Shown: positions 35,582 to 44,522 of the stretch, in pieces
Position numbering within the stretch: position 1 is the stretch's first letter
How the letters are laid out: every line of letters begins with the position of its first letter
DNA from: Bacillota bacterium
GTDB lineage: Bacteria > Bacillota > Desulfitobacteriia > Desulfitobacteriales > JAJXUE01
Reading direction: 5' to 3'
NCBI GenBank assembly: GCA_021783135.1
Contig: JAJXUE010000004.1
Coordinates: 1 to 64,000 of the forward strand
DNA: 64,000 nt
The notes under the pieces: generated by a model
Told to the model about the DNA's origin: nothing
Database searches by the model: none
Seen by the model: only the letters and a program-made list of their open reading frames with translations
Program-made: the position numbers and the translations under genes

Positions 35582-36817
35582 TTACATACCTTTTGTCTTG
35601 TTGTTCCCCTTATTAGTACTATATACTGCTCCGGCAGGTTTATAAAATGGTACTTTCTCCATAAACCAGTCATTGAACAGCAAGGGAATTATCGCCCAGA
35701 ATAGCCATACTAACGGTTTATTAACGTGGTTAGATAATTCTGGTTTTAGGCCGAAGACTGAGTCACTTAAGGCATAATACAGGAAGTAACCAATGGCTGC
35801 CAAAACAAAAACGCCTACAGTTCGAACTACCCAGCCGACAGCTGTTCCCCACTTTTGAGGCCAATTGTCAAAATAATGGTTCCAAATTAAGAACGGAAAT
35901 AAGGTGAACCCTGCTATTGAAGCGCAATGATAGTATCGCCAAGCCAATGACGCAGGCCCATCAGCTGCCTTTGGATCCACTGCTCCCCAAACCGCACCCA
36001 TCCCCATAAGTATGACGTGTACCGTAATATACGACAATACGAATATACTTACAAGTCCGAATAGTCCACTCCAAGGTTGTTTTTTTACCAGATTCCAGGG
36101 CTTCCCTGCCCATATATTAGCAGTCATAAATAAATAAACTATTGCCCACTCCCAAATTCCTACGACCCAATTGAGGTGGGCTACCCCATCTACAGCCCCC
36201 CACCACGGAGCAGCGGCTGCTACCGGTTGTTTCAAGGCCACCGCCACATAGAATGGATAAATTAAGGAGCCATAGGCAAAAAGAGTAACAACTGTTGTGA
36301 TACTCCACTCTGCTAATCCTAAGGCCGGTTGCGTCAATTTCCCTGCCCAAGGCCACTTACCAAAAAGAATAGTCCAGAAGGCGTAGGTAAAGAATCCCAT
36401 TAACACGAACATTGTAATTGCTCCGCCCGTGTATTCAATCGCAGTTTCATGCGGAATACCCCGTGCCACGAGTGCTTCAACGCTCCATAATGGCAGGATA
36501 GTCTTGCCTAACCAGCTTTGAAACACACCATAGATTATTACATAGGTTGCTGCAATGTTGATTACGATTTGCACTAAACCACGCTGTAAAGGCGCCAGTT
36601 TCTGAAACGGCCAGTTACCAAAGATAATTGTTTGCCATAGCCCAACAAGAATCATCCACGCCAGAAATTCAATAAACGGGTGTTCGTAAAGCTTAAAAAT
36701 GCCAGCTGGAGATGCCAGAACTATCCACGAGATGAGCGCGATGCCGAGCAAAACTATAAAAGCTATAAATCCAGACAGTGGCTGACCCCATCGAGCTGAA
36801 GAACTATGCTCAGACAT
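35582..36817 (-). CDS. Multi-span membrane protein of tandem W-P hairpin repeats
   Basis: 411 residues with about 10-12 membrane spans; I do not recognise the family. The sequence is built from a repeated unit: a span ending in IxFGxWP, a short polar loop, then another span. Copies are at 66-73 (FGNWPFQK), 152-160 (FGKWPWAGK), 237-251 (AGKPWNLVKKQPWSG) and 316-324 (FDNWPQKWG); a degenerate fifth, FNDWFMEKVPF, is at 381-391. No conserved transporter or cofactor motif was identified; His215 and His297 are isolated. AAAGGGGG precedes the ATG. A 9-bp palindrome lies 55 bases upstream. Possibly a channel or haem/quinone protein: not established. Confidence 0.75.
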   Translation of the reverse strand: MSEHSSSARWGQPLSGFIAFIVLLGIALISWIVLASPAGIFKLYEHPFIEFLAWMILVGLWQTIIFGNWPFQKLAPLQRGLVQIVINIAATYVIIYGVFQSWLGKTILPLWSVEALVARGIPHETAIEYTGGAITMFVLMGFFTYAFWTILFGKWPWAGKLTQPALGLAEWSITTVVTLFAYGSLIYPFYVAVALKQPVAAAAPWWGAVDGVAHLNWVVGIWEWAIVYLFMTANIWAGKPWNLVKKQPWSGLFGLVSIFVLSYITVHVILMGMGAVWGAVDPKAADGPASLAWRYYHCASIAGFTLFPFLIWNHYFDNWPQKWGTAVGWVVRTVGVFVLAAIGYFLYYALSDSVFGLKPELSNHVNKPLVWLFWAIIPLLFNDWFMEKVPFYKPAGAVYSTNKGNNKTKGM

Positions 36818-36871
36818 ATATATACCCCCTTTCTATTTAAGAGAAGTATATCAGGAAACTTTTGTAAATTA

Positions 36872-36895
36872 TTTACTATTTCTGTTAATAGTAAA
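36872..36895. promoter_or_regulatory. Palindromic operator candidate
   Basis: Perfect 9-bp inverted repeat TTTACTATT-N6-AATAGTAAA, 55-78 bases upstream of the membrane protein start, close to where the -35 would be (TATACT at about 36846-36851 on the minus strand is a likely -10). It is AT-rich and has no T-tail, so it fits a repressor or activator site rather than a terminator. Confidence 0.6.
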
Positions 36896-37053
36896 AACTG
36901 GTTGCTCAATCGTAGAATTCAGGCGTTAAACGGTTCCACCTATCACTCAACTTCCCCCAAAATTTATTATCCAACTTTCTTCAGCATTACCTAAAGTTTG
37001 GAAAGACAAATTCAAATCCAGCGCTACTAATTTTATTTGGCCTGTACATGCTT

Positions 37054-37671
37054 TCACAATTCCACAATGTGATGGATTAGTCTTGCAACATCCGATGATG
37101 TTGCACCTCTGACTAATGCAGATTTGAATAACGTATAGGTATAGGCGTCATTCTGGTTCAGCCATTTCAATGACTTTTTGGGTCCCATAAACCATAACCC
37201 TTTAATCTTGAAGTAAATTTCTAAGCTGTCCGTTAACATCCAGTGAAAACGATAATCGCCTTCCGGATCACCTTTAGTAGATCTTCTCAGCATTTTTTGT
37301 AGCCATCTTTTAAGAAACTGTTTCTGTTCTTCGCTCAGCTGTTCTGGTTCCTTTGCATAACGTTCGGCAATCTGGCTGAGGAAAGCACCACCTAAACCTC
37401 GTTGGTCGAAAATAACTTTTCCGTCCGTAATATGTAAATATGGTTCGATATTGTTCAGCGAACCCGTACTGTAAATCCAAGCATCTAACTGTCTGCCGCT
37501 AAGGACGGTCGTGTCATTTTCAACACCAACATCATCGCAAAAGCAAACTACATCGATGTCACTTTCCGCCGTGTACTCACCCGTCGCATAAGAACCGTAG
37601 AGTATTATTAAATGGCAGCCGTATTTGTTCACCAAATAATTTCTTAGCTCGTCAAGCAATACCTGTTCCAT
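37054..37671 (-). CDS. Nucleotidyltransferase-domain protein
   Basis: A 205-residue protein with the minimal nucleotidyltransferase fold: ILYGSYATGEYTAESDIDVVCF (about 23-44), GS motif plus DxD metal site. The C-terminal 100 residues are helical (QKFLKRWLQKMLRRSTKGD; FHWMLTDSLEIYFKIKG), as in adenylyl/kanamycin-type enzymes or MNT toxin-antitoxin antidotes, but no HEPN partner is adjacent. GGGGA precedes the ATG. Target unknown. Confidence 0.75.
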   Translation of the reverse strand: MEQVLLDELRNYLVNKYGCHLIILYGSYATGEYTAESDIDVVCFCDDVGVENDTTVLSGRQLDAWIYSTGSLNNIEPYLHITDGKVIFDQRGLGGAFLSQIAERYAKEPEQLSEEQKQFLKRWLQKMLRRSTKGDPEGDYRFHWMLTDSLEIYFKIKGLWFMGPKKSLKWLNQNDAYTYTLFKSALVRGATSSDVARLIHHIVEL

Positions 37672-37909
37672 AAGTCTCCCCTAAAACCATCCCTAATCGC
37701 GCGATGGTCTATATGTTTTGTGAATGCCGTGGTTTCTGAATTAGAAAGTAACTACTCCTTTTATTTCATTCAAAGCACCTAGGACTAATTCACAGGCCAT
37801 AACATATGCATCCGGAATATCTGGTTTATGTGTAATCCACCGTTTCCTGTTTATACCTCTGCTGCATTATTTTACCATCTAAAGCGTGTTTTAGAATAGC
37901 AAAGGGCAT

Positions 37910-37938
37910 AAAAAAACCGGCTCTATACTTGAGCCGGT
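37910..37938 (-). terminator. Terminator of the RlmL-like gene
   Basis: Stem ACCGGCTC with GAGCCGGT, 7-base loop, followed on the minus strand by a run of seven T. The stem includes the last codons of the upstream gene. Confidence 0.9.
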
Positions 37939-39089
37939 GTTGCTGAAATAATCTCTTGTTTGGGTGGTTTGGGGCCAAAAAATTGAAAGAAGTTGCATTG
38001 AATTCGTCCATTGTATAGCTTACGTTTTTTATCCGCCCTGCGACCAAACAGTCTTTCAAAATCAGGATAGGACGTAATAACATAAAATGACCAAGTGTCT
38101 AAAGTACTGAACACTTTGCGCATTTCCTTGTACAAGGCTTCTACTTCCGGCAGTTCTCCCAGCCTTTCACCATACGGAGGGTTAGTTATCACCCAGCCAT
38201 ATTTTGCGTGGGAGCGCAATTCCGCCAATGGCATCCGTTGAAAATGAATGTGCGGCTCAACCCCGGCTTCGCGGGCATGATGTCGTGCCAGGCTTAGAGC
38301 TTCTTCGTCAAAATCAGTACCGATAATCTTTAGTTCTATGTCATTGCGAATCTCACTTAAGGCTTTCTGGCGAGAGCGTTTCCATATTTCTTTGGGCACG
38401 TTAGGCCAATTACTGGCGGCAAATTCTCGGTTGAGGCCTGGAGCGATATTTAAACCAATTAATGCTGCCTCAATCGGAATTGTTCCGGTTCCGCACAGAG
38501 GATCAATTAGGACCCGATCCTCACGCCAGCGGCTTAGGGATACCAGCGCCGCGGCCAGGGTTTCTTTGAGTGGAGCCGGACCCACCAGTTTGCGATAACC
38601 GCGTTTGTGCAGGCCGATACCGCTGGTGTCGATAGTTAATGTAGCTATATCTTTGAGCATTGCGACCTCAATAGGAAACAGCGGACCGTCTTCGTCGAAC
38701 CATGACCGTTTGTAGGCCTGCTTCAGTTTTTCCACTACTGCTTTTTTTACTATAGCTTGGCAATCGGAAATACTGAATAGTTTTGATTCATGCGATTTAC
38801 CGTCAACTGGAAAGTTGGCATTTTCCGGCAGCCATTCTGCCCAGGGTAAGGCTTTGGTCTTTTCAAACAGTTCGTCAAAGCTAGTCGCTTTAAATTGGCC
38901 AAATTTAAGCAATACTCGATCAGCGGAGCGCAGCCACAAATTGCTGCGGCATATGCCTTCTTCATCGGCCCAATACGTAACTTTACCGTTTTCCACACTG
39001 ACTTCTTCATACCCCAACTGCTTGACTTCACGGGCAACCACTGATTCTAAACCAAACGCCGTTGTTGCAATTAATTCGATTCGTGCCAT
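37923..39089 (-). CDS. THUMP-domain 23S rRNA/N2-guanine methyltransferase (YpsC/RlmL-like)
   Basis: A 388-residue methyltransferase: an N-terminal ferredoxin-like plus THUMP RNA-binding domain (1-160), then a Rossmann methylase with the SAM motif LIDPLCGTGTIPIEAALI (about 194-211), GTDFDEEALSLA and catalytic TNPPYGERLG (about 300-309). In RlmL the same arrangement methylates guanine in 23S rRNA. ATG start; the gene lies 36 bases after topB on the same strand. Confidence 0.9.
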   Translation of the reverse strand: MARIELIATTAFGLESVVAREVKQLGYEEVSVENGKVTYWADEEGICRSNLWLRSADRVLLKFGQFKATSFDELFEKTKALPWAEWLPENANFPVDGKSHESKLFSISDCQAIVKKAVVEKLKQAYKRSWFDEDGPLFPIEVAMLKDIATLTIDTSGIGLHKRGYRKLVGPAPLKETLAAALVSLSRWREDRVLIDPLCGTGTIPIEAALIGLNIAPGLNREFAASNWPNVPKEIWKRSRQKALSEIRNDIELKIIGTDFDEEALSLARHHAREAGVEPHIHFQRMPLAELRSHAKYGWVITNPPYGERLGELPEVEALYKEMRKVFSTLDTWSFYVITSYPDFERLFGRRADKKRKLYNGRIQCNFFQFFGPKPPKQEIISATPAQV

Positions 39090-39125
39090 TTTGTACTCCC
39101 ATCACTGGTTCTTCCTTAAGGTCAC

Positions 39126-41195
39126 CTAGTCATTATTCTTCTTCGCTAACGCGGCTTTAAACAATTCGCCTAAATTGTTGCCAATTGTCCCTTGTTCGCT
39201 GTATTCCGCTATCAACCTTTGATTGGTTCGGCTTGATTTAGCCGAACTGCCAAAACCGTTATCTTTCTCAGGTTGACGATAGCCGCATTGCCGATCCTGA
39301 CAGATCAACATTTTGCCCCTTTTGCCTTTAACCACTAACATATATTTGCCACACATCGGGCACTTGGTTTTCGTGATATTATCAGCCTGATATTTTGCAG
39401 TGTCTTGCTCAACATCTTTAACTAATTGTTTTGTATCTTCACGAATTCCAGCGATAAAGTGCAGTTTGTTACCCCGGCCTTTCGCGATGTCAGTCAGGCT
39501 TTGTTCCCATTGAGCGGTGAGTTCGGGTGATTTTAATTTGGTCGCCACTAATTCAATTAACTGCGCCCCCTTGGAAGTGGGCACTAGTTCTTTGCCATTA
39601 CGTTCTACATAATTAGTGTTGATAATTTTCTCAATAATTTCTGCGCGGGTCGCCGGTGTGCCCAGCCCACACCCTTTCATGGTCTCGCGAAGTTCTTCAT
39701 CTTCAATGAATTTACCGGGGCTTTCCATGGCCGTAAGCAGGGTGGCCTCAGTGTAGCGGGAAGGTGGCTTGGTTTTGGATTTTTGCAATTTGCAGCTTTT
39801 TACTTCTTTTTGATCACCTTGTTTCTGCTGTTTAAGCAGTTGTTCCGGCAAAACTTCTGTATTGCCTTCTTCTTTTTCCGCAACTTTATAGGCCACGGCC
39901 CGCCAGCCTTGGTCTTTAACTATTTTTCCGCGCGAATAGAATTTTTCTCCGTTAATTTCTGTTATGATAGTCGTTTGATCGTATCGGTATGGTGGATACA
40001 GTACGGCCAGAAAACGCCGCGCAATCAAGTCGTAGAGGTTTTTCTCATCGGCTTTGAGTCCACTTAAGTTTAACGGTTGTTCTGTAGGTATTATCGCATG
40101 GTGATCAGATACTTTGCTGTTGTCCACCAAGCGTTTAGTGGTATGCAGCGGTTTTTGCAGCAAGGTTTTTACATGTTCGGCATAAGGACCAATGCCCATA
40201 GCCCGCAATCGGGCTGGCAATGTCCCAACCATATCGCTAGTGAGATAACGCGAATCTGTACGCGGATAAGTCACAAGTTTATGTCGTTCATACAAGCCTT
40301 GCAGGACTGCCAAAGTCTGTTGCGCCGAAAATCCGTAACGCCGATTGGCATCGCGTTGCAATTCGGTTAAATCGTAGGCAAGTGGCGGAGGCTCAGTCTT
40401 GCCTTCGGTATGTACCTCGCGCACGACACCCTTATGCCCTTGTAGTTTGGCAAGAATTGCCTCAGCTTGGGCAATGTTAAACAGGCGGCCATTGTTCGAC
40501 TTATCGCGCCAGTCCCCAAAATAGTCGCCAAAGTCCGCCTTAATAGTCCAGTAATCAACGGGTTTGAACTCTTTAATTTCCTTTTCGCGCTGCACAATCA
40601 TCGCCAATGTTGGAGTTTGCACCCTGCCAGCAGTTAACTGCGCATTGAACTTACAGGTCAAAGCCCGCGTAACATTTAAGCCTATCAACCAATCCGCCTC
40701 GGCACGACACACTGCTGCGTCAAACAAGCCATTATAGGCCTGACCCGGTTTTAAATTGGCAAAGCCTTCATGAATGGCGGCATCGGTCTGAGAGGAAATC
40801 CACAATCGTTTAAAGGGCTTCTGCCAATTGCCTAGTTGCATGATCCAACGCGCGACCAGTTCACCCTCCCGCCCCGCATCCGTGGCTATCACCAATTCCC
40901 TGATGTCCTGCCTTTTCATTAGACTCTGGACGACCTTAAACTGGTGTGAGGTTTGCTGGATAACTTTTAGTTTCATCTTTTCCGGTACCATCGGCAGATC
41001 TTCGAGACGCCATTCTTTATATTTTTTGTCATAATCCTCAGGTTCTGCCAAGGTAACTAAATGACCTAAAGCCCAAGTTACAACATATTTTGGTCCTTCC
41101 AAAAAACCCTTTTGTTTGCTGGAACATTGCAAGACCCGGGCAATTTCCCTGGCCACGCTGGGTTTTTCCGCCAGCACTAAAGCCTTCATTTTCAT
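39126..41195 (-). CDS. topB: DNA topoisomerase III
   Basis: A 689-residue type IA topoisomerase that decatenates DNA. Toprim domain near the N-terminus (VLAEKPSVAREIARVL; ATDAGREGELVARW), active-site tyrosine in LVTYPRTDSRYLT and conserved AGRVQTPTLAMI. The C-terminal zinc finger is CPMCGKYMLVVKGKRGKMLIC followed by RQCGYRQP. Start at ATG 41195, with GGCGGT upstream; another ATG two codons later is possible. A 51-codon gene immediately upstream shares the mRNA. Confidence 0.95.
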   Translation of the reverse strand: MKMKALVLAEKPSVAREIARVLQCSSKQKGFLEGPKYVVTWALGHLVTLAEPEDYDKKYKEWRLEDLPMVPEKMKLKVIQQTSHQFKVVQSLMKRQDIRELVIATDAGREGELVARWIMQLGNWQKPFKRLWISSQTDAAIHEGFANLKPGQAYNGLFDAAVCRAEADWLIGLNVTRALTCKFNAQLTAGRVQTPTLAMIVQREKEIKEFKPVDYWTIKADFGDYFGDWRDKSNNGRLFNIAQAEAILAKLQGHKGVVREVHTEGKTEPPPLAYDLTELQRDANRRYGFSAQQTLAVLQGLYERHKLVTYPRTDSRYLTSDMVGTLPARLRAMGIGPYAEHVKTLLQKPLHTTKRLVDNSKVSDHHAIIPTEQPLNLSGLKADEKNLYDLIARRFLAVLYPPYRYDQTTIITEINGEKFYSRGKIVKDQGWRAVAYKVAEKEEGNTEVLPEQLLKQQKQGDQKEVKSCKLQKSKTKPPSRYTEATLLTAMESPGKFIEDEELRETMKGCGLGTPATRAEIIEKIINTNYVERNGKELVPTSKGAQLIELVATKLKSPELTAQWEQSLTDIAKGRGNKLHFIAGIREDTKQLVKDVEQDTAKYQADNITKTKCPMCGKYMLVVKGKRGKMLICQDRQCGYRQPEKDNGFGSSAKSSRTNQRLIAEYSEQGTIGNNLGELFKAALAKKNND

Positions 41196-41208
41196 CGCAC
41201 CGCCTTGC

Positions 41209-41364
41209 TTACTTGTCAAACAGACCGCCCTTTTTATGCTTTTTGATACCCACGCGGGCACCGCCTATTTTATCCGGAGCACGCCTGTCATTACCTTGAC
41301 TGGCGCTTTTTTGTTTTTTTGCCTCAATAACTTGCCTCATGCTGTTAAGTAACTTTTCGTCCAC
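41209..41364 (-). CDS. Small basic protein, 51 aa, upstream of topB
   Basis: A GTG start with a perfect AAGGAGG 7 bases before it opens a 51-codon frame (MDEKLLNSMRQVIEAKKQK... ending KKHKKGGLFDK), stopping 13 bases before topB. The protein is lysine-rich with an N-terminal helix and a basic glycine-lysine tail. The family is not recognised. The ideal ribosome site, short gap to topB and clean frame support a real gene; translational coupling with topB is likely. Confidence 0.75.
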   Translation of the reverse strand: MDEKLLNSMRQVIEAKKQKSASQGNDRRAPDKIGGARVGIKKHKKGGLFDK

Positions 41365-41552
41365 TATATTTCCTCCTTATACCGTTCAAACTATATTATA
41401 CCACGACTGGGATATTTACTTACTTCAAGTATCCAACTTGGCTAAAGAAGAACCTGATGCTTAGTCCCGCCAAAAAAAGGTTATATATTTATAGTAGAGA
41501 AATAGTAGAGAAGTAGAGAACAGATTTGTCGCACGACAAGGGGGATAGACTT

Positions 41553-42341
41553 ATGGACATTAAAGGTAAGGTTTGCTTGATTACCGGTGCATCAAGCGGC
41601 ATTGGTAAAGCGCTGGCGCAAGCACTCTCTGCCCACGGGGCCAAACTGGCTTTGTTAGCTCGGCGCGAGCAAGAACTGCAAAAATTAGCTGACCAACTAG
41701 GCGCACTTAATCCTGACATCTTGCTTGTTCCTACCGATGTTACGGACCGATCTCAAGTAGAGGCTGCCGTAACAAAGGTGTTTAACCATTTTGGGCAGAT
41801 TGATTTACTCGTTAACAATGCTGGTTTAGGCTATTTCGGTTCATTAGAAAAGATGTCCATGGATGATTTTGACCAGGTTATTAAAACCAATATCTATGGA
41901 CTCCTCCACATGAGCCAAGCTGCAATTCCTTATCTAAAACGCTCCCACGGTATAATTCTCAATATTTCTTCAGGACTTAGCAAACGTTCGCTGCCTTATT
42001 TATCTGCTTATGGTGGCACCAAGAGCATGGTTGATGCCCTTTCGGACGGGATGCGCCTGGAACTTAAACCTTATGGCATCCGCGTATTAAACTATTGCCC
42101 CCCGGAAACTGACACGGAGTTTCATCGCAATTCGCGCCGTCAAGTCAGCATGGAAATGGGCGGCGGAACCCGCAAAATGGCCAAGGTCGAAACAGTAGTG
42201 GCAAGTATACTTAAAGTTATAGCTTCTGAACAACGCGAAAAGGTGGAGGGGCATTTCTTGCACGTCATGAACTTTTTTGCCCCCAAAATGCTGGATACGA
42301 TGTTTTATAAGGGCATGGTTCAAAAATTGCATAAGGACTAA
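41553..42341 (+). CDS. Short-chain dehydrogenase/reductase
   Basis: A 262-residue NAD(P)-dependent oxidoreductase. Cofactor motif ITGASSGIGKALA (about 9-21), NNAGLGYFG, and the catalytic YGGTK after SSGLSKRSLPYLSAYGGTK (Tyr-x3-Lys). Start at ATG 41553 behind GGGGG at 8 bases; upstream in-frame codons lack a ribosome site. The region before it (about 41490-41520) has short AGTAGAGAA-type direct repeats of unknown role. Substrate unknown. Confidence 0.92.
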   Translation: MDIKGKVCLITGASSGIGKALAQALSAHGAKLALLARREQELQKLADQLGALNPDILLVPTDVTDRSQVEAAVTKVFNHFGQIDLLVNNAGLGYFGSLEKMSMDDFDQVIKTNIYGLLHMSQAAIPYLKRSHGIILNISSGLSKRSLPYLSAYGGTKSMVDALSDGMRLELKPYGIRVLNYCPPETDTEFHRNSRRQVSMEMGGGTRKMAKVETVVASILKVIASEQREKVEGHFLHVMNFFAPKMLDTMFYKGMVQKLHKD

Positions 42342-42357
42342 ACATATATCACACACC

Positions 42358-42399
42358 ATACCCCCTAAGCTTGCTGTTAAAGTCCTGCTTAGGGGGTAT
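42358..42399. terminator. Long hairpin between convergent genes
   Basis: 13-bp stem ATACCCCCTAAGC / GCTTAGGGGGTAT with a 16-base loop, between the SDR and phosphoesterase stops. No T-tail on either strand, so its role as a terminator is likely but unproven. Confidence 0.6.
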
Positions 42400-42421
42400 G
42401 CTTTGAACAGGTGCTAGGTTA

Positions 42422-42955
42422 TTAGAGTGCAATTAATTCCAAATGGCCTGTTTTGGTATCATAGAGCGCAGCCACATTGGCTTCGCCGCCCCTAGGTTTT
42501 GCGGCTGAACCAATGCACACTATATATTTTTGTTCCGATTTAAGTACTACTATCTGACCCGGAACTAGTTTCACCTGGTTGTGTTCTGTTAACACAAAGG
42601 ACCGATGCGTATGGCCGCAAAAGCAAATATGGAAGCCCTCACGCCCAAAGGCTGTCTGGGGGTCCTTCGGTTCATGGACAAAAACCAAATCATCCTGCCG
42701 GTATTCTTTCGGCAAGCCGGCTAACCAAGCTTGATATGATCCATCTCGATCGCCGATCACACCATGCCGGTCACAATTCCCCCTGACCGCAGTCACCTTG
42801 GCAGCACGCAGCATATCGATACACTGCTTTACTTCAGGTACAAACTCATGCACATCACCCAGAAAGAATATTCGTTCAGCGCTTTTTACTGCATCCAAGG
42901 CAAGAGCAATAGCTGCAGAATCACCATGTACGTCACTAAATATTCCTATCATCAT
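42422..42955 (-). CDS. Calcineurin-like metallophosphoesterase
   Basis: A 177-residue YfcE/MJ0936-type phosphodiesterase. Metal motifs in order: IGIFSDVHGD (DxH), FLGDVHEF (GDxxE-like), AVRGNCDRH (GNCD/H) and FCGHTHRSF (GHTH). Start at ATG 42955, 8 bases after GGAGG; a TTG 15 bases earlier is less likely. Physiological substrate unknown. Confidence 0.92.
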   Translation of the reverse strand: MMIGIFSDVHGDSAAIALALDAVKSAERIFFLGDVHEFVPEVKQCIDMLRAAKVTAVRGNCDRHGVIGDRDGSYQAWLAGLPKEYRQDDLVFVHEPKDPQTAFGREGFHICFCGHTHRSFVLTEHNQVKLVPGQIVVLKSEQKYIVCIGSAAKPRGGEANVAALYDTKTGHLELIAL

Positions 42956-43196
42956 GCCACTGTCCTCCAATCAACAGCCCAACTACCCAAATCGTCTCGC
43001 TTCGCATTTATAAATGCCACGCATACTTTTAGCTTGTTGCACTTTGCCTTTAGCAATACTAACTTCTATTATTATGAAATAATCCTTATTTTTTCAGCTG
43101 CCAATTGACACTATTACCCTTTACTAGTACCATATTTATTTAGATAAGCGAAATAATCAAAAACATTGGTACTTTTAATTCAAAGAAGGTAATCAC

Positions 43197-44390
43197 GTGA
43201 GTCACTTACATCAGGGGACGCCTGGTTTTCGTCGGGTCAACCTGGCTTTATTTAGCGGTGGTTTTGTCACTTTTGCTATCCTCTACAGCACGCAGCCGCT
43301 ACTGCCGGAATTCACGCGTCAATTTCACATTTCCCCCACTGTTGCCAGCCTTTCCCTCTCCGTAACTACAGGTGCCTTGGCACTGTTTATGGTTATCGCC
43401 GGCTCCCTTTCCGAAGCCTTGGGCCGCAAGAGCATCATGTCTGCTTCTCTCGTTCTCTCCTCAGTTCTGGGGATTGCTGCCGCCTTCAGCCCATCCTTCG
43501 CTGCTCTTTTGCTGCTAAGAATTTTGCAAGGTATAGCCTTAGCCGGCTTGCCTGCTATAGCCATGGCCTATCTCAGCGAGGAAGTGGACCCGCGCAGCCT
43601 TGGTCTGGCCATGGGGTTATATGTGAGTGGCAATTCCATCGGCGGTATGAGTGGACGGATTATTATCAGTCAGCTGACAGACTATTTTTCCTGGCGCACC
43701 GCGTTTGGCGCGCTCGGTCTCCTAGGTCTGCTTGCAAGTTTACTTTTTTGGATGGCATTGCCTGCTTCTGCTAACTTTCAGCCGCGTCAACTGCAAGTAC
43801 GCCAACTTTTAGCATCACTGGGACACCATCTGCGCAATCGAGCTTTGCTGTTTCTCTTTCTAACCGGGTTTATGTTAATGGGAAGTTTCGTTACTCTATA
43901 TAATTACGTGGGATTTATGTTAATGGCACCACCGTATAACCTAAGTCAAAGCCTAGTCGGCTGGATTTTTCTCATTTATCTCGTAGGTACATTCAGTTCA
44001 ACTTGGCTGGGACGGTTGGCAGATCGTCACACGCGCCGCACCGTCATATGGGGCAGTATTGCCATTATGCTTAGTGGAGCCTGTCTCACCTTGCTGCCTA
44101 ACCTTTGGCTCAAGATATTTGGTATTGCGTTATTCACCTTTGGCTTTTTTGGTGCCCATTCGATTGCCAGCAGTTGGATCGGTCTTAATGCAACGGTGAA
44201 TAAGGCTCAAGCTTCTTCCTTATACCTACTATTTTATTACACCGGTTCGAGTGTGGCAGGAACCCTGGGGGGTTCCCTCCTGACCCAATTTGGTTGGCCC
44301 GGCGTAGTCGGCATGATTGCTTTATTCCTGGTGATTGCTACCGCCTTGATCGGTCTGATGCCTAACGCCAAGTCCGCTACTCTCACTTAA
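43197..44390 (+). CDS. MFS transporter (YnfM-like)
   Basis: A 397-residue protein with twelve predicted spans in two halves. Loop 2-3 motif SLSEALGRKSIM (GxLaDrxGrk-like) and loop 8-9 WLGRLADRHTRRTVIW are characteristic. The RVNLALFSGGFVTFAILYSTQPLLPEF N-terminus resembles the YnfM/arabinose-efflux group. GTG start behind AGAAGG. It converges on the lysine operon, sharing a hairpin. A lysine-related substrate is possible by position only. Confidence 0.88.
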   Translation: MSHLHQGTPGFRRVNLALFSGGFVTFAILYSTQPLLPEFTRQFHISPTVASLSLSVTTGALALFMVIAGSLSEALGRKSIMSASLVLSSVLGIAAAFSPSFAALLLLRILQGIALAGLPAIAMAYLSEEVDPRSLGLAMGLYVSGNSIGGMSGRIIISQLTDYFSWRTAFGALGLLGLLASLLFWMALPASANFQPRQLQVRQLLASLGHHLRNRALLFLFLTGFMLMGSFVTLYNYVGFMLMAPPYNLSQSLVGWIFLIYLVGTFSSTWLGRLADRHTRRTVIWGSIAIMLSGACLTLLPNLWLKIFGIALFTFGFFGAHSIASSWIGLNATVNKAQASSLYLLFYYTGSSVAGTLGGSLLTQFGWPGVVGMIALFLVIATALIGLMPNAKSATLT

Positions 44391-44476
44391 TTGCGTCTAA
44401 GCACATTATAATTTTGCCTGTCGTGTTATGCAAGATATACTTCGTAAGGCGAAATACATTGTAGGCCCAACTCATT

Positions 44477-44522
44477 AAAATTAGACCTCACAGCACCTAA
44501 AAGTGCGGTGAGGTCTAATTTT
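44477..44522. terminator. Bidirectional terminator, MFS gene and lysine operon
   Basis: A 15-bp perfect stem (AAAATTAGACCTCAC / GTGAGGTCTAATTTT) with an inner 4-bp stem. T-runs are supplied by the stem on both strands. It overlaps the stop codon of kce. Confidence 0.85.

Noticed and set aside
37054..37671. Nucleotidyltransferase as half of an MNT/HEPN toxin-antitoxin pair
   Set aside because: No HEPN-type partner is adjacent, and the protein has a large C-terminal domain unlike the minimal antitoxin.
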